The position numbers and the translations under genes are program-made. Under the pieces are notes generated by a model that was not told the DNA's origin, searched no databases, and worked only from the letters and a program-made list of their open reading frames with translations. A stretch of 64,000 nt of DNA from Caldilineaceae bacterium (lineage in GTDB: Bacteria; Chloroflexota; Anaerolineae; Caldilineales; Caldilineaceae), in NCBI GenBank assembly GCA_026645575.1, contig JAPKMW010000010.1, positions 62,001 through 126,000 on the forward strand, given 5' to 3'. Below, piece after piece: positions 54,558 through 63,541 of this stretch (positions within the stretch are counted from its first letter, which is position 1; each line of letters starts with the position of its first letter).

Positions 54558-54788
54558 ATGTTACAAAGTGGATCTGAATTTGCCGAAATCAAAACGGCGC
54601 GCGCCATTGTGCAACATGGGCGAATTGAGTTGCTAGAAAATGTAAAATTGCCAGAGGGTACAAAAGTGTTAGTCACCTTTCTGTCAGACAGTGACACTGC
54701 CTTTTGGTTAGGTGTTAGCCAATCTGCCCTTGATCCGATCTGGAATAACGAGGAAGATGACGTTTATGCCGAACTACTCAAAGCATGA
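54558..54788 (+). CDS. Antitoxin-like protein of a MazF/PemK pair
   Basis: This 76-residue protein has an N-terminal beta strand followed by LPEGTKVLVTFLSDSD, in the style of AF2212-like antitoxins, and an acidic tail (WNNEEDDVYAELLKA). Its end overlaps the toxin start by 23 bases, so translation is coupled. TGAGG lies a few bases before the ATG. Its role as antitoxin rests mainly on context. Confidence 0.65.
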   Translation: MLQSGSEFAEIKTARAIVQHGRIELLENVKLPEGTKVLVTFLSDSDTAFWLGVSQSALDPIWNNEEDDVYAELLKA

Positions 54789-55095
54789 CGTGATTTTGAT
54801 CGTCTATCCATTTACTGATTTCTCTGGGACAAAAATTCGTCCGGCAATTGTTGTGAATACACCACATCCGTCTATGGATCTCTTTGTGGTGCCATTAACT
54901 AGTCGGGCAAGCTCTTTCCTACCCGGTGAATTTATGTTAAAGGACTGGTCCGGTGCTGGCCTCAATGTCCCATCAGTGGTTAAACGGGGGCTTGCCACAG
55001 TTCAAAATCGATTGGTGATGAAGGTTGTTGGCAGACTACAACTGGAAGACATAATTTTGTTGGAGAAGTCTCTGCGTCAGTGGCTAGGTATATAA
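54766..55095 (+). CDS. Type II toxin, PemK/MazF family
   Basis: This 109-residue protein has the MazF fold: SKHDVILIVYPFTDFSGTKI, then RPAIVVNT, with FVVPLTSRAS as the central strand and SVVKRGLATVQNRLV at the active-site side. MazF/PemK toxins are endoribonucleases cutting mRNA. ATG 54766 lies inside the antitoxin gene. It lies within the transporter gene group between the binding protein and the permeases; the permease gene starts seven bases after its stop. Confidence 0.8.
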   Translation: MPNYSKHDVILIVYPFTDFSGTKIRPAIVVNTPHPSMDLFVVPLTSRASSFLPGEFMLKDWSGAGLNVPSVVKRGLATVQNRLVMKVVGRLQLEDIILLEKSLRQWLGI

Positions 55096-55101
55096 CACAT
55101 T

Positions 55102-56157
55102 ATGTCCCTCCTACGTCCACTTCTCCTGCGCTCATTAACCATGATCGGCGTTTTCTTCGTCGTCATGCTCATGCTCGTCCTCACCCTCGGCTTGACCGGC
55201 TACTCCGACCGGATTCTCAATGCTGTGGTGGGGGAGCAACTGCGCGCCGAACGCACCGCGCTGGCCGAGACCATCCGCGACCCTGATCAACTGGAAAAGG
55301 TGCTGGCCGATCGCAAACAAGAGTTTGAAGCCTTTTATGGTCTGGATCGTCCCTGGTGGGTGCGCCTGCCAGGGATGGTGCTGCGGGTGATGACCCTCGA
55401 CCTAGGCGAGGCGCGCAACCTGCGTAGCTTCGATGGCAGCAATCGGGTCATCGACATCGTGATGGAGCGGCTGCCCAACACCATGTTGTTGCTCACCACG
55501 TCGCTCTTTATTACCGCTGCCATTGGGTTGGGTCTGGGGGCATACATGGCAACGCAAGCCGGCACCTGGCTGGATCGCTTTATGTCTGGCTTTGCCGCCG
55601 TTTCCTTTGCTATCCCGACCTGGTGGATCGGCATCCTGCTGATTCTCTTTCTCTCGGTGCGTTGGCGCATTTTGCCCTCCGGTGGCATGTACAGCACCCC
55701 GCCGCCGATTGAGCAAGGGGAACGCTTTCTTGATCTGGTCAAGCACGCCCTCTTGCCGGTGCTGACGCTGGTCTTGGTGAGCATTGGCCCCTATATCTAT
55801 GCCGTGCGCACTATCACGCTGAATATTGCCCAGGAAGATCATGTCAACATCGCCCGTGCCAAGGGATTGCCTGAACGGCGCGTGCGCAACCGTCACATTC
55901 TGCGCGTTGCCGCCCCGCCGATTGTCACCGGGTTGATCTTCGGATTGGCCGGGTCGCTGTCGGGGTCGATCCTGGTGGAGACAGTCTTCAATTGGCAGGG
56001 CATGGGGCGCCTCTACTATGATACCCTGGCCGGCACACCGGATGAAAATGTCATCGTGGCGTTGACCTTTGTCTTTACGTTGATGTATGTCGGCATCCGG
56101 ATCTTGCTGGAAGTGTTATATGTCTTTTTAGATCCACGGGTGCAATACCTGGATTGA
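55102..56157 (+). CDS. ABC transporter permease, DppB/OppB-like
   Basis: This 351-residue protein has the OppB/DppB layout: one N-terminal helix (MIGVFFVVMLMLVLTLGL), an extracytoplasmic loop with YGLDRPWWVRLPG, then five helices. The EAA-loop IARAKGLPERRVRNRHILR fits the cytoplasmic helix that contacts the ATPase. The partner permease follows 20 bases later. It starts seven bases after the toxin stop, so translation may be coupled. Confidence 0.88.
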   Translation: MSLLRPLLLRSLTMIGVFFVVMLMLVLTLGLTGYSDRILNAVVGEQLRAERTALAETIRDPDQLEKVLADRKQEFEAFYGLDRPWWVRLPGMVLRVMTLDLGEARNLRSFDGSNRVIDIVMERLPNTMLLLTTSLFITAAIGLGLGAYMATQAGTWLDRFMSGFAAVSFAIPTWWIGILLILFLSVRWRILPSGGMYSTPPPIEQGERFLDLVKHALLPVLTLVLVSIGPYIYAVRTITLNIAQEDHVNIARAKGLPERRVRNRHILRVAAPPIVTGLIFGLAGSLSGSILVETVFNWQGMGRLYYDTLAGTPDENVIVALTFVFTLMYVGIRILLEVLYVFLDPRVQYLD

Positions 56158-56177
56158 ACCTATGAGAGAGTATAGTC

Positions 56178-57611
56178 ATGCGGTTAGGTGAAGCATTCCG
56201 TGAATTATGGCGCAGCGGGGCCGGCAAAGGGGGCGTGTTACTTTTGCTGTTGCTCTTTGCCGGCGCGATCTATGTCGTTGCCACCTATCCGCTTGACTTT
56301 GGCGACCGCACGTGGAGCAACCCGAATCGTTGGGTGGATAACCCCAAAGCGGCGGCGCCGATCTGGATGAACCGTCTCAATGCCACGCCGCTGCCGGAAC
56401 ATCAAATCCTGACCCTGGGTGAGCCGACCGAAACCAAAGAAGCGCGGGCCGGACGCATTGAAACCTATCGCGTTCCTTTTACCTACAACTTTACCGAACC
56501 GCCTACCTTTCTGGCCGTCACCATCGCCGATGTTACCTATAAAGAGCGTCCGCCGCTGATTTCCGTGAGCCTGGCGCGACCGGATGGCAACGAAGTCCGG
56601 TTGTTGCGTCATGCCGTGCGCGGCCCGCGCGAAGGGGAAACCGGCCCCTTCCGCCGCTATGAAGAAGATCCGCTGCGCGTGCAACTCAGCACCGATGAAT
56701 CGACCATCACCGCCATCCAAGAATTTTTAGCCGAAACCTTTGAGCGCCAGGTGGACGAACGAACCCTGCGCGGTTTGGTGGATCGCGTCGCGTTTGGCGC
56801 ACCTGTGGAAGGTGAAGAGCTAACTTTTACCCCGCTCACCGGTGATTACGAACTAGTCGTCCAAGTGGCCTTTCGTGATGCCGATGACGAACTCGGTCAA
56901 CTCCGCTTTGTCATTGGCGGTGGCGTCTATGGCTATATGGGCACCGACAGCCTAGGCCGCGACTTGGCGCAGGGCTTGCTCTTTGGGCTGCCCGTGGCAC
57001 TCTTTATCGGGCTGGTGGTGGCAGTAGTAGAGACAGCGATTGGCGTGGTGCTGGGCATCACCAGTGGCTATTTGGGCGGGCGCACCGATCTGCTTATCCA
57101 GCGGGCGGCGGACATTGTCGCTAATGTGCCGGTGCTGCCGCTATTGATCTTCATGCTTTTTGTGATTGGGCCGAGCCTTTTTGTGATCCTCTTTGTCTTG
57201 ATCGCCTTTAGCTGGCCGGGGTTGACGATCCAGATCCGGGCGATGGTCTTGCATACCCGCACCAACGCCCTGGTCGAAGCAATCCAAAGCTTGGGATCTT
57301 CGCATAGCAGAGTGATGTTTCGTCATATCCTGCCCCAAATTGCCCCGTATGTCGTCTCACGCCTCATTTTTGCCGCGCCTTCGGCTATCCTTGCCGAAGC
57401 AGGTCTCAGCTTTTTGGGGCTGGGTGATCCGTCAATCCCGACTTGGGGCCAGATCCTCGAAGCCGGCTTCCGCACCGGTGGTGTCTATGTCGGCTACTGG
57501 TGGTGGATCGTGCCGCCAGGGTTACTCATTGTGCTAACAGCGCTCACCTTTATGTTGTTATCGTTAGGGTTGGAACCGGTGGTCAACCCGCGATTGCGGC
57601 GGAGTCGATAA
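56178..57611 (+). CDS. ABC transporter permease, DppC/OppC-like, with large extracytoplasmic domain
   Basis: This 477-residue protein has helix 1 at residues about 14-35 (GVLLLLLLFAGAIYVV). A domain of about 210 residues follows (PLDFGDRTWSNPN to RFVIGGG), with repeated beta-rich words such as TYNFTEPPTFLAVTIAD. The usual OppC core comes next (YMGTDSLGRDLAQGL) with the EAA loop EAIQSLGSSHSRVMFRHILPQ. Normal DppC has about 300 residues, so this has about 175 extra between helices 1 and 2. The insert may contact the substrate-binding protein. Confidence 0.85.
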   Translation: MRLGEAFRELWRSGAGKGGVLLLLLLFAGAIYVVATYPLDFGDRTWSNPNRWVDNPKAAAPIWMNRLNATPLPEHQILTLGEPTETKEARAGRIETYRVPFTYNFTEPPTFLAVTIADVTYKERPPLISVSLARPDGNEVRLLRHAVRGPREGETGPFRRYEEDPLRVQLSTDESTITAIQEFLAETFERQVDERTLRGLVDRVAFGAPVEGEELTFTPLTGDYELVVQVAFRDADDELGQLRFVIGGGVYGYMGTDSLGRDLAQGLLFGLPVALFIGLVVAVVETAIGVVLGITSGYLGGRTDLLIQRAADIVANVPVLPLLIFMLFVIGPSLFVILFVLIAFSWPGLTIQIRAMVLHTRTNALVEAIQSLGSSHSRVMFRHILPQIAPYVVSRLIFAAPSAILAEAGLSFLGLGDPSIPTWGQILEAGFRTGGVYVGYWWWIVPPGLLIVLTALTFMLLSLGLEPVVNPRLRRSR

Positions 57612-57619
57612 TGTGTTTA

Positions 57620-57682
57620 TCCTGTCGGGACGGCTGAATTTAGGCAGGGGTATGACTAAACTCAACCGTCCCTATGGGACGA
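57620..57682. terminator. cgtccc family hairpin between convergent genes
   Basis: Right arm ccgtccctatgggacgagga (57666 on) and left arm tcctgtc..gggacgg (57619 on) pair, with a short deletion in the left arm; the words gaatttag and ctaaactc flank the loop. It lies between the DppC-like and RND genes and resembles copies at 27590 and 38435. Confidence 0.55.
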
Positions 57683-57719
57683 GGACGCTGGCGTGGCTTT
57701 GTGTTTAGTTCTTTTGCTG

Positions 57720-60700
57720 TTACCCCTTCGGTTTCAGATCATACACCGACTTTTCCTGCTCTTTTTGCTGCAAGGTCAACTCTGGCGGGGTTGGGCTTTG
57801 GGCGTTGGCTTGCAATTGGAATGCTTTGGGTGGCACGACATCGCTGAGACTTGGGGGGGCGGCGACGGGCTGGGCTGCTGCCGGTTGTGTCACTATCGGC
57901 GCCGGCGTCACCTTATCGGTTGGCAACGCAACTTTGCCATTGGTGGCGACCGCACCAGGCTGGGTATGAAGGGCGATTGCATCAACTGGCGCCGACGTCG
58001 TTGCGGCGGCAACTGATGGCGAAAGGGCCGGGCGGGCGGCGCGGCGCGCTGCCTCTTTGGCTTCGGCACGGGCATGTCGCCGCGCCGCCATGCGATCCTG
58101 GAAGCCGACCACGCTGCCATAGAAGGCCGGCACCACCAGCAAGGTGAGGAAGGTGCTGGTTACTAGACCACCGGTGATTGCAATCGCCATGGCTGCGCGG
58201 AACTCACCACCGGCGCTCCAGCCCAACGCCACCGGAATCATGGCGAGAATCATCGAGAGCGAGGTCATGAGAATGGGGCGGAGGCGCACTGGCCCGGCCA
58301 GTCGCATGGCGCGGTCGGCGGTTTCGCCGCGCGCTCTGGCCTGGTTGGCAAAGTCCACCAGCAGAATCGAATTTTTGGTCACCAACCCCATGAGCATAAT
58401 AAAACCGATAAACGCCGTCAAGTCCAGCGGGCGTGATGTGAAGAGCAGCGCCAGAATCGCGCCGATCACCGCCAGCGGCAGCGCCAACATAATCAGCAAC
58501 GGTTGAATAAAGCTGCCGAATTGGCTGGCCAGCACCATGTAGATAAAGATAACCGAGAGTAGCAATGCCAGCCCTAGGTTGGTAAAGGCGTCAGCTTGGG
58601 CATCGGCGTCACCACCCAACTTGGCCGTAATGCCATTGGGCAGGAGAGCAACAGCCAAAAACTCAGCAACTTCACGCGTCACCACTGGCACGTCACGCCC
58701 CGTCACGTTGGCGTTGATGGTGACAGTGGGCTGGCGATCCACACGCGCGATGCGATTTAGCCCCTCCGCCTGCGCTAGATTGGCAATGGTGCGTAGCGGC
58801 ACCAGTTGACCCGCCGGTGAGAGCAAATTAATGCCCAGAATATCGGCGCTGCTGGAGCGATTCGCTTCCTGGAGTTGCAAGCGAATATCCGCTTCACGGC
58901 CTTCCCCGCGATAGGTGGAGACCACATCGCCATTGACCAGCAGCCGCACGGTTGACCCAATTTGCGCTGTGGTTAAGCCAAACTCCGATGCCCGTTCGCG
59001 GTTGACGGCAATTTGCATTTCGGGGCGTCCTGGTTTGTAACTAACATCCAGGTCGGTGATGCCGGGAATTTGCGCCACCTGTTGCATCAGCAGCAAGCTC
59101 TGTTCGCCTAACTCGGTATAGGCAACACCGGGCGGGGCGACCACTTCAATGGTAATGTCGGTGGTCGAGCCGCCTGGCCCGCCATCGGCTGCGCGGAAGG
59201 AAAGCCCCGGCACCTGCGCCAGCGGGGTGCGCAGCGCATCAACAACTGGAACATAGTTGGTATCTTGCTTTAGCTTGACAAAGAACTCAACCTGCTCCGC
59301 TGCGCCTGTGCCGCCGATGGTGGTGAAAACATCGGTAACTAGTGGATGGCTGCGCAGAATGTTTTCTACTTGAATCGCTTCCCGTTCGGTGGTGGATAGA
59401 GGTGTCCCCGCCGACAGCCGCATGGCCGCAATAAACTCTGCTTGATCGCTGCGGGGGAGGAAGCTCTGCTCGATAAAGCGCACACTATAGATACTAACGC
59501 CCATAAAAGCAAGCGCCGTGACAATCGTCACCACCTTGTAGTTCATCGTCCAGTTGAGAATCGCCGCATAGGTGCGGTTGAGCCAATTGTCGTCGGCGGC
59601 TTCCTCACCATGACTTTCGTTGATCTCGCGATCTTCGTTATCCTTGGCGCGGAAGAAATAGGCGCTCAACATGGGGGCCATGGTCAGTGATTCAAAGGTG
59701 GAGACGGCAATGGCGATGGCAACCGTTAGCCCAAAGTCGCGGAAGAAGCGCCCGATAATCCCTTCGGCATAGGCCACCGGCAGGAAGACGGCGAGAATGG
59801 TGCTGCTGGTGGCAATAACGGCCAACACCACTTCCTCGGTGCCCAAACTAGCCGCCTCGCGCGGCTTGTAGCCTTTCTGGATCCAGCGCATAATATTTTC
59901 ACGCACGACAATGGCATCATCAATCACCAACCCCACCACCAGCGCCAGCGCCAGCAGCGAGAGCTGATTTAACCCAATGCCAAAGAGATCCATAAAGAAG
60001 AGGCTGGCAATCATAATCACGGGTAAACCGGCAACGGTAATGATCGTATTGCGCAGATCGCGAAAGAAGAAGAGGATGACCAGCGCGGCGAGAATGGAGC
60101 CATAGATCAGGTCTTCAATCGCGCCATCGGTTGAGCGTTCCACCTGAATGGATTGATCGCCGGCAATGACCAACGACAAATTGGGATACTCGGCATTAAT
60201 CTCCGCCAGCCGTTCTTTGACTGCTTCGACCACCGTCAACGTGTTGGTGCCGCTCTGTTTGCGCACACTGACCACCACCGATTCCTGGCCGTTTAAGCGG
60301 GTGAGAGTCTCCCGTTCTTCAAAGGTATCGACCACTTCCGCCACATCGCGCAGGTAAACCGGGGAGCCGCGTTGGGTGAGGACAATATTCCGTATATCAT
60401 CCAGGGTTTGGAAATAGCCCGGTGTACGCACCAGCAACTCTTGATTGCCATCGATCACCGCGCCGCCGGGGATATTGAGATTTTGCGTCTGTAGGGCGCT
60501 CTGTACCTGCTGGGGGGCGATGCGCAATGCTTGCAATGCCTGCATATCCAGGTTGACCTGAATTTCGCGTACCTGACCGCCCTGGACATCGACCGCTGCG
60601 ACACCGGAGATGCGCTGTAGGGTGGCCTGGATTTCATCATCGACCAATTCGCGCAGCGCCACTGGTGACAACTCGCCGCTGGTGTCGGCCACGCCAAAGC

Positions 60701-61118
60701 GCAACACTGGTTGATCCGATGGATTAAAGCGGCGCACCACCGGCTCCTCAATGCCGGTGGGCAGGCGGTTGCGTAACAAGCCCACCCGTTCGCGCACCTC
60801 CTGGTTCACGGCATCCGCCGATTCATCCAGGCTAAATTGCAGGACAATGGTACTCACACTCTCGGCAGAGGTCGAGTTGACTTGTTCGATGCCGCCGATG
60901 GTACTCAGTTCTTTTTCCAAAACATCGGTCACCTGCTCTTCAATTTCATCGGGACTAGCGCCCGGGTAGACGGTGACAACCACAACGATGGGAAATTCAA
61001 CATCAGGAAAGAGATCGACTGGCATGCGAAAATAGGAGAAGACCCCCATCACAATGCCGGCCACCAAGATCATGGTCATAAAGACCGGTTGACGAATCGA
61101 TAGATCCCAAATCTTCAC
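57720..61118 (-). CDS. RND family efflux permease (HAE1/AcrB-like)
   Basis: This 1132-residue protein has the RND layout: two groups of membrane helices and two large periplasmic loops. VVGLVIDDAIVVRENI holds the proton-relay Asp pair, and the central helix IATSSTILAVFLPVAYAEGI is typical. The N-terminal MKIWDLSIRQPVFMTMILVA is also typical. A C-terminal tail of about 100 residues, rich in Ala, Pro and Gln (PALSPSVAAATTSAP), extends into the cytoplasm; this is unusual. GTG is the start, with GAGGAG about nine bases before it. It lies 22 bases downstream of the adaptor gene. No TolC-like gene is present. Confidence 0.92.
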   Translation of the reverse strand: MKIWDLSIRQPVFMTMILVAGIVMGVFSYFRMPVDLFPDVEFPIVVVVTVYPGASPDEIEEQVTDVLEKELSTIGGIEQVNSTSAESVSTIVLQFSLDESADAVNQEVRERVGLLRNRLPTGIEEPVVRRFNPSDQPVLRFGVADTSGELSPVALRELVDDEIQATLQRISGVAAVDVQGGQVREIQVNLDMQALQALRIAPQQVQSALQTQNLNIPGGAVIDGNQELLVRTPGYFQTLDDIRNIVLTQRGSPVYLRDVAEVVDTFEERETLTRLNGQESVVVSVRKQSGTNTLTVVEAVKERLAEINAEYPNLSLVIAGDQSIQVERSTDGAIEDLIYGSILAALVILFFFRDLRNTIITVAGLPVIMIASLFFMDLFGIGLNQLSLLALALVVGLVIDDAIVVRENIMRWIQKGYKPREAASLGTEEVVLAVIATSSTILAVFLPVAYAEGIIGRFFRDFGLTVAIAIAVSTFESLTMAPMLSAYFFRAKDNEDREINESHGEEAADDNWLNRTYAAILNWTMNYKVVTIVTALAFMGVSIYSVRFIEQSFLPRSDQAEFIAAMRLSAGTPLSTTEREAIQVENILRSHPLVTDVFTTIGGTGAAEQVEFFVKLKQDTNYVPVVDALRTPLAQVPGLSFRAADGGPGGSTTDITIEVVAPPGVAYTELGEQSLLLMQQVAQIPGITDLDVSYKPGRPEMQIAVNRERASEFGLTTAQIGSTVRLLVNGDVVSTYRGEGREADIRLQLQEANRSSSADILGINLLSPAGQLVPLRTIANLAQAEGLNRIARVDRQPTVTINANVTGRDVPVVTREVAEFLAVALLPNGITAKLGGDADAQADAFTNLGLALLLSVIFIYMVLASQFGSFIQPLLIMLALPLAVIGAILALLFTSRPLDLTAFIGFIMLMGLVTKNSILLVDFANQARARGETADRAMRLAGPVRLRPILMTSLSMILAMIPVALGWSAGGEFRAAMAIAITGGLVTSTFLTLLVVPAFYGSVVGFQDRMAARRHARAEAKEAARRAARPALSPSVAAATTSAPVDAIALHTQPGAVATNGKVALPTDKVTPAPIVTQPAAAQPVAAPPSLSDVVPPKAFQLQANAQSPTPPELTLQQKEQEKSVYDLKPKG

Positions 61119-61140
61119 GGACTATGCTCCTCAGTTTCAA

Positions 61141-62493
61141 TTACGGCAACGGCAATTCGACAGTGGCGAACATGCCAGGGGCCAAGACGTCGGCCTCTTC
61201 CGTGGGGCGAATGGTGACCTGAACCGTGCGCGTGGCGGGGTCAAGCTCCGGCGCGATAATGGCGATAGCGCCGGCAAAGGCGAGATCGGGGTAGGCATCG
61301 ACCCGGATCACAACCGGCAAGCCAACTTGCAGTTGACGCAGGCGTGCTTCCTCCACCGCAATCATAATCTTGACTTCCGGTGAGAGCAGCGTGACCAACG
61401 GCGCCCCCGGCGCCGCCATCGCACCCACGGTGCTATTGACACGGGAGACAACACCATCCACTGGTGCTTTCACTGTCGCCTTGCTCACCTGTAACTGAGC
61501 CAGATAAACGCCCATCTCGGCCTGCTTCACCTGGGCTTCCACCGCTTTGATCTGCTCCGGTTTGGCCCCTTCTTTCAAGCGTTGTAACTGGGCGCGCGCC
61601 CCGGCCAATTGCGCATAGGCGCCGGCAATCACATCCGCCGTGGCGCCCTTTACCGCTTTGTCATAGTTGGCTTGGGCTGCTTCCACGCCGATGGTTGCCT
61701 GTTGCAGTTGCAGACTTTGCGGCAACATGCCAATGGCCGGGTTGCCTTTGACCTGATTGTAGGCTGCCTGCGCCACCGTAACGGCGGCCTGGGCCTGTTT
61801 CAACTGTGCCAGCACCAACCGCTGTTCTTCTTCGGTCAACCCGCCACTAGCGCGATTGTAGGCTGCCCCCGCCGCATTAACCGCTGCCTGCGCCGCCGCC
61901 AGATCATCTTCATCGGGCGGCATCTTGACGAGCGCCAGTTGGGCGGTTGCTGCTTCCAACCCCACCATCGCCTGCGCCTTTTGCGCTTCTAACAGGGTTG
62001 TGTCAAGCTGGGCGATGAGCGCACCCTTGGTGATCACGTCACCCACTTGCAGCGGCAGATCCAGCACCATGCCGGCGGTCTCGGCCACCACCACCACTTG
62101 ATGGTCGGCGACAATTTCACCGCTGTAGCGTAGGGCGCCACTGGCCGGCTGCGCATCGGTTACCGTCGGTTGTTGATTGGCGTCACTGGCCACCGGTGCT
62201 GCGGCGACGGCCGTACTGCCGGTGTTGGAAGCGCTTGTGGCGTTGGTTTCCGTAATGGTGCTGCTGTTCGTGATTGTTGTCGCGGCGCCTGCTTCAACGC
62301 TATTGCTCTCATCGGCGGCGGCGCTAATGGCCTCGTTGCCTGGTTCGTATGGTGTGGCGACAAAGGGGACGGCGGTTGGCTGGGCGGCGCCGGTCAAGTT
62401 GTTACAGGAACTGCCCACCAGGCCCAAGGCAACCAACCCGCAGACAACCCAAAGGGGCTTTGGTGATAGACGAAAAAAAGTTCGACTTTTCAT
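61141..62493 (-). CDS. RND efflux periplasmic adaptor (HlyD/MFP family)
   Basis: This 450-residue protein has a lipoprotein signal (PKPLWVVCGLVALGLVGSSC). Residues about 115-170 start the barrel-sandwich (lipoyl) domain with GEIVADHQVVVVAETAGMV. Residues about 165-335 form a long alpha-hairpin coiled coil rich in Ala and Gln (YNRASGGLTEEEQRLVLAQL). The second half of the lipoyl domain (KATVKAPVDGVVSRVNSTVG) and a beta-barrel follow. It partners the RND permease. Weak ribosome binding site. Confidence 0.9.
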   Translation of the reverse strand: MKSRTFFRLSPKPLWVVCGLVALGLVGSSCNNLTGAAQPTAVPFVATPYEPGNEAISAAADESNSVEAGAATTITNSSTITETNATSASNTGSTAVAAAPVASDANQQPTVTDAQPASGALRYSGEIVADHQVVVVAETAGMVLDLPLQVGDVITKGALIAQLDTTLLEAQKAQAMVGLEAATAQLALVKMPPDEDDLAAAQAAVNAAGAAYNRASGGLTEEEQRLVLAQLKQAQAAVTVAQAAYNQVKGNPAIGMLPQSLQLQQATIGVEAAQANYDKAVKGATADVIAGAYAQLAGARAQLQRLKEGAKPEQIKAVEAQVKQAEMGVYLAQLQVSKATVKAPVDGVVSRVNSTVGAMAAPGAPLVTLLSPEVKIMIAVEEARLRQLQVGLPVVIRVDAYPDLAFAGAIAIIAPELDPATRTVQVTIRPTEEADVLAPGMFATVELPLP

Positions 62494-62538
62494 AAAGTAA
62501 TGCTTTCTGCCAAAGTAAGGTGAAAAAAGTAACTATTC

Positions 62539-62585
62539 CGCTTCTAGCCGGTCCGTGACCGCCGGTCACGGACCGGCTAGAAGCG
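62539..62585. repeat. 22-bp perfect inverted repeat of the gtcacggac family
   Basis: Arms 62539-62560 and 62564-62585 are perfect reverse complements with a three-base loop. It lies in the 240-base gap between the TetR gene and the adaptor gene, both on the minus strand. The core (cggtccgtgacc) recurs near 5650 and 36490. Confidence 0.8.
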
Positions 62586-62733
62586 GGCCAAATAGGACGA
62601 GAAACAAAAAATAAAGAAAAACGTATGATTTTTGAACAAGAAAACCGTGACTGGACTCACGCCCGCCGCTGATTATCGTCACTAGCAAGGCGGCTTGATA
62701 GCGTGCTATAGTCTTATGACAAGTGTGTGACGG

Positions 62734-63357
62734 TTAAGACGTAGCAATGGTTGGGGTCGGTTTTTGTAACCCTTCCAAAATGAGTTGTAGTGTGTGTTCC
62801 GCGGCATCGGCGTCAATGGCAACGTTGGTAACATCGGCATCGCTCAGGTAGAGCCGGAAAAAGACAAAGGTGTTGATCATGCCCAGCAAGCTGTAGGTGG
62901 TATATTCAACATTGACCGGGCGAAAGACCCCCTCGTCAATGCCAGTCTGGATCAACCCCATCAATAAGCGGAGATGGGTGTCGCGATGGGCGCAGATGAC
63001 TTCGTGAAAGACCTGTTTATTTTCGCCCAGTTCCCGCAACATGCTCATGATGATGGTGCGACGGGCTTGCATTAGCGAAAAGAGCGTGTAGATGACAGCC
63101 CGTAATTTCGCCAATGAACCGCTTTCGGCGGCTATTGCCCGCAAGAGATGCTCTTGAACCGTCAGCATATCCCGTTCCAATACCTGGCGGAAGATCTCTT
63201 CCTTGTCTTGGAAATAGTGATAAATTGTGGCCTTGGCCAACCCTGATTCCAACGCCAGCTCACGCATCGACAGGCCGGCATAACCATGACGGGCAAGCAG
63301 CGCCTGGGCAGCATCTAAGATTGCTTGTTTGGAGGTTGAGAGTGTTTGTTCTTCCAT
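62734..63357 (-). CDS. TetR family transcriptional regulator
   Basis: This 207-residue protein starts at ATG 63357. The N-terminal HTH reads KQAILDAAQALLARHGYAGL, MRELALESGLAKATIYHYFQ, then DKEEIFRQVL, the TetR pattern. The C-terminal ligand-binding domain is helical. It lies upstream of the RND pump genes on the same strand and probably controls them. The promoter and operator at 63417-63470 suggest autoregulation. Confidence 0.9.
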   Translation of the reverse strand: MEEQTLSTSKQAILDAAQALLARHGYAGLSMRELALESGLAKATIYHYFQDKEEIFRQVLERDMLTVQEHLLRAIAAESGSLAKLRAVIYTLFSLMQARRTIIMSMLRELGENKQVFHEVICAHRDTHLRLLMGLIQTGIDEGVFRPVNVEYTTYSLLGMINTFVFFRLYLSDADVTNVAIDADAAEHTLQLILEGLQKPTPTIATS

Positions 63358-63416
63358 GAGCTTGTAGGTTTGACAACGGCTCCTTCTTGTTTGATAATTT
63401 CTGAAGAATGCTGTTC

Positions 63417-63432
63417 GACCGAACGGTCGGTC
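63417..63432. promoter_or_regulatory. Predicted TetR operator
   Basis: gaccgaacggtcggtc is an inverted repeat (gaccga/tcggtc, perfect six-base arms with a four-base centre). It lies 60 bases before the TetR start, just downstream of its candidate promoter -10 box, which fits repression by blocking the start. Confidence 0.6.
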
Positions 63433-63440
63433 GGCAAGAA

Positions 63441-63470
63441 ATTGTACAACCCATTGCAGCACCTTGTCAA
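63441..63470 (-). promoter_or_regulatory. Candidate sigma-70 promoter of the TetR gene
   Basis: On the minus strand TTGACA (63470-63465) is followed after 18 bases by TACAAT (63446-63441). The transcript would start near 63434, inside or just before the operator. Confidence 0.6.
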
Positions 63471-63541
63471 AATTGCGGTATCATTACAATGACTATTGAT
63501 TTTTCACCGAACATATTGCTATGTAGAAATGAGGCAGTTTG

